A stretch of DNA of 11,040 nt from Euperipatoides rowelli (taxonomy: Eukaryota > Onychophora > Udeonychophora > Euonychophora > Peripatopsidae), in assembly GCA_003024985.2 (NCBI GenBank), contig PXIH01S0012829.1; one strand, given 5' to 3'. This document shows positions 1 to 6,729 of this stretch, one piece after another. Below the pieces are notes generated by a model, which did not search any database, was not told the DNA's origin, and saw only the letters and a program-made list of their open reading frames with translations. Numbering within the stretch: position 1 is the first letter of the stretch; every line of letters begins with the position of its first letter. The translations under genes were made by a program, and so were the position numbers.

Positions 1-39
1 CTCATGTTAAAATTTTGACCGCGGCCGCTTGAAGGTTAA
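1..39. mobile_element. Terminus of a piggyBac-like (TTAA) element, truncated by the window edge
   Basis: The first 39 bases are an element end facing right, finishing in CTTGAAGG followed by TTAA at 36-39. Reverse-complementing the left end of the element at 3210-4243 gives a sequence that matches these 39 bases at 32 positions with no gap, so both belong to one family. The element body would lie to the left, outside the window. TTAA next to a CC/GG terminus is the hallmark of the piggyBac superfamily. An 8-base GCGGCCGC sits at 21-28, but homology continues on both sides of it, so it is not a cloning linker. Only the terminal repeat is visible, so autonomy cannot be judged. Confidence 0.6.
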
Positions 40-76
40 AATGAATCTTTTTTGTTATTTTGAATAGCCAAATTGT

Positions 77-273
77 GCGATTGAACCACTAATGTAAACT
101 TGACTCTGAAAACAAATTGAAATACAAGCAACTGGCTTGAATCGAAAAGTAATTACTTTGTCGCAGCTTTTTGCAATTGAAGTGATTGAATCGCTAAGTG
201 TAGACAATCTCATAATAGACAAAGTATTGAACTTTTGGCGATCTGATCATGCGATTTAATCGCAAGTGTAAGC
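77..273. repeat. Three degenerate copies of a ~23-bp motif
   Basis: Three related stretches occur at 77-99, 182-205 and 251-273. Each reads roughly GCGATT-AATCGC-AAGTGTA, and the last contains the palindrome GCGATTTAATCGC. Spacing is about 105 and 69 bases, so this is a dispersed cluster and not a regular tandem array. Such motifs can be subterminal transposase-binding repeats of a DNA transposon. I cannot define ends or a target-site duplication. The remainder of 40-660 is AT-rich with no coding pattern that I recognise; the short open frame at 393-578 looks like chance. Confidence 0.3.
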
Positions 274-678
274 TGGCCTTATAATTCGCTTCAAATCTTT
301 AGAGGCTAATAACTCTGCTTTTGATACAGTTAGAGATCTGAAATTTTGATTGAGTTTACACCACATGGTAAATTAATGTAAGATTATAAAAGTTGGTCAA
401 TATAGCATCTACTAACAGTGATTTTCCCACTGGATGTGCAATACTAAAAAAAGTCACCATTGTTCATCTTAATGTCATAAACATGCCCAGTAGGGTATTT
501 TATAACCCTCTAGACACTCATGCCACAAAGAGCATGCTTAAAGTAAATATTTGCATTTTTGCACACCTAGTGGCCTAATTACGAACTAATTGACCCACTA
601 GATATGCAAAAGTTTAAATAGCTCTTTTTTTATAGACTAACTAAAATATAGTAAAAAAAACATTTTCCAATATTACAA

Positions 679-899
679 ACTTTTAACTGTATTAAAAAGT
701 AGAAAATAAAAGTAATGACAATACAGGGTGTCTGGGAATTACCTTTATGATAACGATTTAACATAACTCATGAACCAAAAGTCGTATCNACTTTTAACTG
801 TATTAAAAAGTAGAAAATAAAAGTAATGACAATACAGGGTGTCTGGGAATTACCTTTATGATAACGATTTAACATAACTCATGAACCAAAAGTCGTATC
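679..899. repeat. Exact 110-bp duplication joined by one N
   Basis: Bases 679-788 and 790-899 are identical over all 110 positions, with a single N at 789 between them. The copy includes the outer part of the left terminal inverted repeat of the mariner-like element (CAGGGTGTC at 724 and again at 835). Neighbouring repeats here have clearly diverged, so zero divergence plus an ambiguous base exactly at the junction fits two overlapping contig ends that were abutted instead of merged. A true recent tandem duplication is the alternative. Confidence 0.85.
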
Positions 900-966
900 T
901 ACAAAGATTCTGAGAACTACCATTATGATAACGATTTAACATAACTCATGAACCAAAAGTCGTATC
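838..966 (+). repeat. Left terminal inverted repeat plus an inner degenerate copy
   Basis: The outer arm is 838-905. A second, diverged direct copy follows at about 906-966; it shares the ATGATAACGATTTAACATAA block and the following stretch through GTCGTATC, but its first ~20 bases are altered. A tandem pair inside the left end, with only one arm at the right end, makes the element asymmetric. Repeated arms may reflect two transposase-binding sites or a replication-slippage duplication after insertion. Confidence 0.75.
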
Positions 967-1061
967 CACAAACCGTTTGCAGTAATTTGTGTATCAACTC
1001 AAAATGTTTTTTTTTGTTGTTGTTGTTTAATAGGTGGCAGCACAGAGGATTTTTAAGGCAA

Positions 1062-1534
1062 ATGGCTTTGATACAAGAAAAAGCACAATATGTGTTGTGT
1101 ATAGCTGAAATGAAATCTCCAGTAACTGTCCAACGCAAATATTGAACAATGTATGGGTAACAAACACCAAGTGTACCTACAATCCACGCGTGGATGAAGA
1201 AGTTTAAGGAGACAGCAGGCAAAATATCAAGGTTGGCATTCAACATCAGCCAACACTGTGTTGAGCATGAAAGGATATTATTTCTACTTGATTTGTTTTG
1301 TGGAATTATTCTAAGGACATGGTTTACTGTACACCTTTGCCAAACTTTAATGTTCTTACTCTAACAACAGACACCATAGGTACTGTGATGAAGGATATAC
1401 TGTTCAAGACATGACATGAAACTGCATTTTGCTTTGATGTGCGGCGTGCAACAAAAGGATCACATGTTGAGACCTACAAATGGCATGTAAAAACCATTTT
1501 GAGTTGTAAACAAATTGTAGTAAAGAGTTTGTAG
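1062..1534 (+). pseudogene. Transposase remnant, DUF4817/mariner-like, central catalytic region deleted
   Basis: From ATG 1062 the frame reads MALIQEKAQYVLCIAEM, then VTVQRKY, stop TGA 1143-1145, TMYG, stop TAA 1158-1160, then PSVPTIHAWMKKFKETAG. This is the N-terminal helix-turn-helix typical of DUF4817 arthropod transposases, which binds the terminal repeats. A weak second helix-turn-helix may follow at 1220-1260. Then 1285-1534 jumps to the extreme C-terminus: LDLF, a one-base shift, LWNYSKDMVYCTPLPNFN, stop TGA 1412-1414, and DVRRATKGSHVETYKW, matching the family's closing (R)LDVCRATKGAHVE-type block. Most of the DDE/D catalytic core is missing. About 125 codons remain where family members usually have about 350. 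The product cannot be functional. The family call rests on motif recognition, not on a search. Confidence 0.75.
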
Positions 1535-1593
1535 ATACGACTTTTGGTTTATGAGTTATGCTAAATCGCTAATAAAAATAATTTTCAGACACC
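1528..1593 (-). repeat. Right terminal inverted repeat of the mariner-like element
   Basis: Read on the minus strand this arm begins GGTGTCTG and ends in GTCGTATCTACAAA, matching 838-905. The transposase C-terminal reading frame runs into it: its stop codon TAG at 1532-1534 lies inside the arm, a compact layout often seen in small mariner-like elements. Confidence 0.75.
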
Positions 1594-3209
1594 ATTTTTT
1601 TTCTATGTTTAAATGTTTACACCATACATATTATACTAGACTTCTTTGCTAACAATGAGTTGTTGAAAAGAAAATAATCTGTTCCTGATCAAATGTTCGG
1701 AAAACGTGTTATTACATATTGGCTATATATGTACTGAATCTTAAATTGTTCTAGATTAAAATGACTGAAATAAGCAAGACTGAAGGATGTTGTAAAAGTT
1801 TAACATTTTGGCTATAAACTTAGGATAATACTTCAAGAGAATTAGTAGTAAGCAATTTCTAATGGATTCATATATGACATTTAGCACATGATAAATTTGT
1901 TATTGTATGAATTTGTTTCTAATGCTGGATATAACATCAAGATAATGCAATGTTCCCCATAAATATCATTTGATCTAAGAAACTGACCTGTAACCAGTAT
2001 CAACATTACTTCAAGGATACATTCAAAATTGCAAACTACTTGAAGACCAGTTAGGGAAATACTGTTCTATTAAATGTTTAACCATTGAAGACATATCGCT
2101 GGTATTCTATCAAAAGTTAAAATTCACCATTTTTCCCCCTCTCATAAGTTCAAATTATTGGGTCACATAATCCAGCAAATTTTTGTATTTGAACCACCAA
2201 TGAAAATGCAAGAATAATGATCAATCAAAACCTTGCATGTGATGTGCGGTTCATTTAGAGCCATCACAACAAGTCTCAAATTATTGTATTTCACCTATAA
2301 CTCATCAGACAATGAGAGATTTACTCCATTTTTTTATTTATGGATCATATTAATAATTTTAGTATTCACTAAAAAAAAATCTGAGAATATAGAAAAAAGG
2401 TTTTTGACTCTTCTGAAAAGTGACTTTATTAACATATTAGGATAGAAACACCAGTGGTGTACTACTTTTTAAATCAATATTACTTAGAAATTAATATTAT
2501 TTTTTCAACGATAGTTAATTATCAAAAATATTGTAGTTAAGAAATTTTGGTACACATTCTATAATATGTAAAAAATAAAATAGAGCAAAATAATAAGAAA
2601 AATTAGCCAGTTATCAAACTTTTATCAAAAACACCTTAGGCAAAATAATAGTCAAGATGGCCACCTATTCTAAGGATTTTTTTTCAATAATCCTGTTTAA
2701 AAGAATGCAATAAATGTGAAGAAAAATTTTTAATAATTTTCATATTATGCTTCTATTTGTTTAAGACATTTCCCATTTCAATTAAAATTGATCAATGTTA
2801 TTAAAAGGAATAATAGTATTTTTAAAAAAATAATATTTATGCGGAATTTTCTTTTCTTTTAAATAAAAGAAATGAAAGCTTAAAATGAAATCCAGCCATT
2901 TTCAACAAACCAAAAACTTTTCTTAGAATCTTTTAAAATAATAATTCTGCAATAAATATAATGACAAAATATATTTCTGAATCGACTTGATATTTATTCA
3001 GAGAAAATATGGAAAGGTTTGGATGATTTGCTATTCTTCAAGTCATGTTTTATCTCTTTTTTAGTGATGTAACCCAATGTCACTAAGAAATTATAATTGG
3101 GAGCACAAAGTATGTAGGGGTATTCCTTGATAGGATCCAGGGTGAGGTGTATTAGGGGGAATGTGTCTCCATTGTTTTGTCTATAGTTCATAAAAGATAC
3201 AAACCAGCC
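1594..3209. other. AT-rich intergenic stretch, nothing recognised
   Basis: About 1.6 kb with many A/T homopolymers and frequent stops on both strands. Short open frames at 2233-2445 (+) and 2994-3191 (-) show no domain, no motif I recognise and no splice or start context that sets them apart from chance. An imperfect short palindrome lies around 2848-2876 (TTTCTTTTCTTTTAAATAAAAGAAATGAAA-like). I see no terminal repeats here. Confidence 0.5.
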
Positions 3210-3474
3210 TTAACCTTCAAGCGAGCGCACCCAAATTTTTAACATGCGTAGGCGCGTGACATAATTTTTGTGTCTCATGGGATCCTGTGAATTAAAATGC
3301 AATAACTACAAGAACTTTTAAATATGACTAATAATGAAATTATTTCTTACATTCTATATTTTGTTAAAGTTGTTACTTTTTTTTTGTTCAGTTTAGATTT
3401 TTAATACTAATTTAAAATTATATCATAAATTCCTACAATTAAAACAAATCTACAAATGNTAANNNGTGAAGGNN

Positions 3475-3776
3475 AATTTGTAAAAATAGTAATTTTTAAA
3501 TTCATTTTATGGATTTTATCTTTGTAGTTTTCTTTAGTAGCAAATAAAGTTTGCTTGAAAAAAAATTGACGTAAATATGTAGTGAAGAAAGCAAGTCACG
3601 TAAATAACAAAATTATATAATGCTAATATCATTATATAATTTTGTGATATAGGCTACGTTATCTTTCTACAATATTTATTGCACTTTTTTTTTTCAAGCA
3701 AACTTTATTTGCTACTAAAGGAGATTATAAAGAAAAAAGCTATAAACGAAATAAAAAATTACTAATTTTACAAATT
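3475..3776. repeat. ~300-bp imperfect palindrome (foldback) inside the TTAA element
   Basis: The two halves pair around a centre near 3626. The tightest parts are 3532-3565 against 3687-3720 (34 bp, perfect; CTTTAGTAGCAAATAAAG inward to TTTGCTTG plus a run of A) and 3608-3622 against 3630-3644 (15 bp, perfect, 7-base loop). Intervening and outer segments (AATTTGTAAA at 3475) are also homologous but diverged with small indels. As single-stranded DNA or RNA this would form a long hairpin. It could be an older foldback or MITE nested in the TTAA element, or the element's own core. All the ambiguous bases of this region (3459-3474) lie just outside its left arm. Confidence 0.8.
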
Positions 3777-3778
3777 CT

Positions 3779-3864
3779 GAATAATTTAGATTAGATATAT
3801 AGGTAGACTATTCTAGTCTACCTGTATAATATTATTATATTATATTATCTAATCTGAATTATTC
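3779..3864. repeat. Second palindrome in the TTAA element
   Basis: GAATAATTTAGATTAGATA at 3779-3797 pairs with 3846-3864, 18 of 19 bases. Inside it AGGTAGACT at 3801-3809 pairs with AGTCTACCT at 3815-3823. The right loop carries a short TTATA-type microsatellite at about 3827-3849, which may have grown by slippage and displaced the symmetry axis. It directly abuts the larger palindrome. Confidence 0.75.
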
Positions 3865-4098
3865 ATTTTTCTACATTCGAAGCAAAGTATTTCTGTTTGT
3901 GAGTGTCATTTGCAGTAAATAAATATATTGATAGTATTTCATAGAAACTGACATTCTTTTCTTTTCCATTATACAATAATAATACGGAAAAAAAAATCTT
4001 ACATCAGTAAGCGCATGTCGTAAAATTTATATGTCTGGATGCATTTTTACAAATAATTCTAAAAAAAATAACTATAAAATGAGCTGTGTGCATGGTAA

Positions 4099-4137
4099 AA
4101 AACTACCAATATTGTATTGGGGGGGGGGGGTAGTTTT
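4099..4137. repeat. Run of 12 G in a short hairpin
   Basis: G12 at 4119-4130 lies between AAAACTACC (4099-4107) and GGTAGTTTT (4129-4137), a 9-bp inverted repeat. An alternative stem pairs CCAAT at 4106-4110 with ATTGG at 4116-4120. A long G run is unusual in such AT-rich DNA and is prone to replication slippage and sequencing error, so its true length is uncertain. Confidence 0.6.
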
Positions 4138-4356
4138 AAGAATAGAAGGCAGAGATAAACCCACAAGACTATACAAATAGACACATTTTATAAAAATTTG
4201 GATTTGTTATAAATTTACAACAGTGCACCCACTCGAAGGTTAAATAAAAATGTGACATTTGGCGACTAAAGCCTAATGTAGTTGGTGGTCACCTATCCAA
4301 ATACAAATAAGTGATGCTGGCACAGCAGGGGGTGATGCCTCTTCACCTCCTCTTCT

Positions 4357-4371
4357 CTGGCTATGTCACTG
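4357..4371 (-). mobile_element. Possible right-end fragment of a hAT-like element
   Basis: CTGGCTATGTCACTG reads on the minus strand as CAGTGACATAGCCAG, close to the common animal transposon tip CAGTGGCGTAGCCAG. Inward of it lies a C/T-rich stretch (4341-4356) and, further in, GGGGGTGATG, as often seen next to such tips. No matching left end is visible before the TTAA element, so only a fragment would remain. The evidence is a 15-base resemblance recalled from known repeats. Confidence 0.3.
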
Positions 4372-4415
4372 CTGCTGCTATCTAATAACATTTAAACTGA
4401 ATATGCAATCTATTG

Positions 4416-4480
4416 CAGGGGTCAGCAATTTATGGCTCACAGGCATGTGGCTCTTTAGTTAAATTTTATGGCTCTTTCTT
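4416..4480 (+). mobile_element. hAT-like left terminal sequence, partner end missing
   Basis: CAGGGGTCAGCAATTTATGG is followed by CTCACAGGCATGTGGCTCTTT and then a second ATGGCTCTTT at 4469-4478. The CAGGGGTCRGCAA tip with closely spaced GGCTCTTT repeats is the familiar start of many animal hAT transposons. The element would extend rightwards, but I find no inverted copy (TTGCTGACCCCTG) downstream and no transposase reading frame, so it is a truncated or strongly decayed copy whose right limit I cannot place. Confidence 0.5.
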
Positions 4481-5280
4481 TGCTTTGTAATGGTGGCTAT
4501 CTTACTTGTGTGGTGGCATTACTACGCTAGTGGCTTACAGAGTGGTGCTATGCTTTGAGCTAATTATATTTCATGAATGCATTTTGTAATTACAAGTCTT
4601 CTCCAGTCAATTTTGCTTGTCAGTGCTGTGTGCACGCTCAATTCTTATAAATTATTTTGTTGTAATTAGAGGAGCAACTATGGAATTTTTAACCAATGCA
4701 GGGGACCTAACCAGCAATCGCACATTTGGCAAATCAAAGTTCTAGCATTGAATCGCAACTACCCATTACTACTCTATTTAACTTTATACAGTAGAGTAGA
4801 TAGATGCTCTGTTTATAATAATAAAAAAAACTGCACACTTGTATAATTTAATTTTAGCCAAACCTTCACCTGGTCCATTGTTTTAAAGGAATAATTAACA
4901 AATTTAAATAATAATAAAAAAAAAAATACAATAAAATATAATAATAAATAAATATAAATTTAAACAGCATAATAATTTTATAAGTTGCAACTTTGAAAAA
5001 TGTATTGTTTCTTAATGATTGTGTTATGCAGGTGAATTCCTATCATAAATCACTTGAATTTTTAAATAAATGATGTTACCCATGGAAATAATATGACATA
5101 AAAGTTCCTTCATTCTCAATATACTGTAAGCAATGTGAGAAACACTCAACCACCTTACATGTGTGAATTAATACTAATTCAGTTGTACTTATTATGAATA
5201 TGGGTTGCATTGTTATTCAAGAGCGTAACACTGTATGCTTCTTTGTCACATTTAGTTGGAATGGCCATTACGATTCCAGC
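4481..5280. other. Stretch without recognisable genes
   Basis: Possibly the interior of the hAT-like relic that begins at 4416, but nothing in it can be assigned. It contains an A/T-rich low-complexity block at about 4895-4965 (AATAATAAA repeats). There are no terminal repeats, and no open frame shows a motif I recognise on either strand. Confidence 0.4.
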
Positions 5281-5515
5281 CAGTGGCAGATTTATATATG
5301 GGCTTGGCGGACTGTAGCCCAGGGCCTCATAATGCAGGGGGGGGGGTGCCTCGGCCTCCAAACTTTAGATAGCCCAGGCCTAAAAAAAAAGCCTATCAAA
5401 TCACACAAAAAGTTAACAAAACGTCAGTTAACTAAAAAAAATGCTTATCAAAATTTTAACAAGGGGCCTCCAAACTTGATCTAGCCGAGGTCCTCACCAA
5501 GTCTAAATATGGCCT
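5281..5515. mobile_element. Short non-autonomous element with degenerate CAGTGGCAGATTTA end
   Basis: The left end CAGTGGCAGATTTA at 5281 resembles the CAGTGGCGGATTTA tips of animal hAT-like MITEs. The interior shows GGGCCTC, a 10-G run at 5337-5346 and a direct repeat, GCCTCCAAACTTTAGAT (5354-5370) and GCCTCCAAACTTGATCT (5466-5482), each followed by TAGCC-type sequence. The right side (CGAGGTCC...CTTGGTGAGG on the minus strand, ending TAAATATGGCC) is a poor inverted match to the left (CTTGGCGG...CCCAGGGCC). ATTCCAG before the left end and ATTCCAA at 5518 could be a decayed target duplication. The overlapping open frames at 5179-5484 are by-products of this composition and not genes. Confidence 0.4.
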
Positions 5516-5555
5516 TTATTCCAACGATGTATTTTTCAATCATCCTGTACATTAT

Positions 5556-5577
5556 TGGAGTGGTGTTGGCCACTCCA
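5556..5577. repeat. 8-bp stem hairpin TGGAGTGG/CCACTCCA
   Basis: TGGAGTGG at 5556-5563 pairs perfectly with CCACTCCA at 5570-5577 around the loop TGTTGG. It is followed by GTGTCACCCCCTGCATGG at 5584-5601, GC-rich for this window. It may be part of another decayed repeat; no ends can be defined. Bases 5602-5870 hold a T-rich stretch at 5767-5785 and nothing else I recognise. Confidence 0.45.
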
Positions 5578-5870
5578 TGATCTGTGTCACCCCCTGCATG
5601 GCAGCTGCCGCATTATGATGTTTGAGACTTTGTTTTACATTACTTAATATCCTTGTACCTGCATGGTCCACAGCGAGTTCTGCCTAAGTTTCTTTTTATC
5701 ATGATTAGCCAATTATGATAATATATCTTATTAAATAAATCCCTTCTCCCCTCATTAAATGTCTCAGGAATCCTTTTTTTTTTTTAATTTGATAATAATG
5801 GCTCTTCATGCAAAATGTTTGCTAAGAACCTGGTCTATTGTTACTGAAATACCCATACTAAAATTATCTG

Positions 5871-6260
5871 GGTTTCAGTTTGTGCAGATGTTAGTATCAC
5901 AGAGGCAAATATTATTTGTTAATGTTTACACGATTGAAATTTGCTTTTCTTTAAATTTTTAGATTATGGAATTGATTACATGCTGAAAATAACTGGGAAT
6001 AAAATATTAATCCACATTGAAATATAAACATGTCCATTGTCCATATAGAACTAAGACATTTTATTAATGGGATATTTAAATTTTGTTCTTGTTTTCGATT
6101 ATGTGAATATTTATTTAAAATAGGTGCGGCCATCTTTTATAAATAGGAAAGCAGAAAGCAAAAGTTTGGATTTCAGTTGGTGCAAATGTTAGTATCATGG
6201 AGGCCAATATTATTTGTTATTGTTTACATGATTGAAATTTGCTATTCTTTAAATTTTTAG
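5871..6260 (+). repeat. Pair of 92-bp direct repeats, 298 bp apart
   Basis: Bases 5871-5962 and 6169-6260 align without gaps at 83 of 92 positions. Similarity stops abruptly at both edges. Each copy ends in TTCTTTAAATTTTTAG, a pyrimidine-rich tract ending in AG that resembles a 3' splice acceptor. The 206 bp between the copies has no homology elsewhere that I can see. Possibilities are a segmental duplication, two insertions of one short repeat, or very short decayed terminal direct repeats. The short open frames crossing them look incidental. Confidence 0.75.
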
Positions 6261-6401
6261 GTTAGTATAAAATGACTATTTATTTCTTTAATTAATGGTT
6301 TGTTCTATTTATTTTTTTCTACATTTTATTGGTATTTTAATTATTGTAATTAATTGCCCTCTATTGCTGCAATCTGCACCACTGTTGTTTAGTTGTTCAA
6401 A

Positions 6402-6563
6402 ATGGCAGCATCGATGAATTTTGCTATTGCTCGTATAAATTACGAAGTTGTAAATACTGGAAATAGAAGCTTCATTATTCTTGGGAATAAAGATGTAGAC
6501 CTAAAATTGATATTTGCACTAAAAGTAAAGTTAAATGGTAAGTTAATTGTTCATTTAGCATGA
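6402..6563 (+). CDS. Exon-like short ORF of unknown function, with a splice-donor consensus
   Basis: ATG at 6402 sits in a fair eukaryotic start context (TCAAAATGGC) and opens a 53-codon frame ending TGA 6561-6563. It begins MAASMNFAIARINYEV and later reads GNRSFIILGNKDVDL. At 6538-6543, inside the frame, lies GTAAGT preceded by AATG, a near-perfect splice donor, so the coding part might be a 136-nt first exon ending at 6537 in phase 1. I recognise no family. It could equally belong to the 5' region of the LINE at 6730 or be chance. A continuation exon inside this window is not evident. Confidence 0.25.
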   Translation: MAASMNFAIARINYEVVNTGNRSFIILGNKDVDLKLIFALKVKLNGKLIVHLA

Positions 6564-6729
6564 GTAATTTGATAGTGGAAGAACGGTTCAAAATTAAAAT
6601 TTATGCAAATTTCTTAAATGTTGAAGGTTTGTGTTTCCATTATGTAATAGCTACCATAAATAATTTAGAATATGGCAATAGAAACACTAAAATATTGTAA
6701 AATTATCAAATTGTGTTTATGAAAATAAT

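Larger units (their letters stand above)
835..1593 (+). mobile_element. Internally deleted Tc1/mariner-superfamily element (DUF4817-type transposase)
   Basis: The element is bounded by inverted terminal repeats at 838-905 and 1528-1593. The outer tip is CAGGGTGTCTGG on the left and CAGACACC on the right, and the arms are about 85% identical with a 2-bp gap. Inside lie recognisable pieces of the start and end of one transposase, but the catalytic middle is absent, so this is a non-autonomous deletion derivative of about 760 bp. The left tip is preceded by TA, the usual target of this superfamily; the right tip is decayed (ACCATTTT), so a flanking TA duplication cannot be confirmed. If the duplication at 679-899 is real, the left end could instead be at 724. 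Confidence 0.75.
3210..4243. mobile_element. Non-autonomous piggyBac-like MITE flanked by TTAA
   Basis: TTAA at 3210-3213 is followed by CCTTCAAGCGAGCGCAC. At the far end GTGCACCCACTCGAAGG is followed by TTAA at 4240-4243. As inverted repeats including TTAA the two ends match at 17 of 21 positions, and all four differences are transitions. The element between the TTAA sites is 1,026 bp. TTAA duplication with a CC...GG terminus is diagnostic of the piggyBac superfamily. No transposase can be read inside; the interior is AT-rich and dominated by two palindromes (3475-3776 and 3779-3864) and a G run. A weak direct similarity exists between 3252-3280 and 4011-4040 (GCGCRTG...TAAAATTT...GTCT), perhaps subterminal repeats. 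The same terminal family occurs at 1-39. Confidence 0.7.

Noticed and set aside
21-28. NotI site GCGGCCGC suggesting a cloning linker or vector
   Set aside because: Similarity to the element end at 3214-3252 runs through both sides of it without a gap, so it is native sequence.
923-1246. 107-codon minus-strand open frame
   Set aside because: It is antisense to the transposase remnant and crosses a terminal repeat; the plus strand carries the recognisable protein motifs.
660-1600. CRISPR-like array from the repeated 110-bp and 60-bp units
   Set aside because: Repeats are too long, too few and inverted at the far end; they are transposon terminal repeats plus a probable assembly duplication.
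2233-2445. 70-codon plus-strand open frame with a hydrophobic segment
   Set aside because: The hydrophobic run is explained by T-rich DNA; there is no family motif, no start context and no neighbouring exon signals.
2994-3191. 65-codon minus-strand open frame ending next to the TTAA element
   Set aside because: Reasonable amino-acid composition but no recognisable motif or splice sites; too weak to call a gene.
3608-3644. Perfect 15-bp hairpin considered as a bacterial-style terminator
   Set aside because: The DNA is eukaryotic repeat sequence and the hairpin is the centre of a much larger palindrome, with no gene upstream.
5179-5484. Overlapping open frames of 60 and 96 codons on opposite strands
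   Set aside because: Both cross the short repeat at 5281-5515 and its G and A runs; the peptides are repeat translations.
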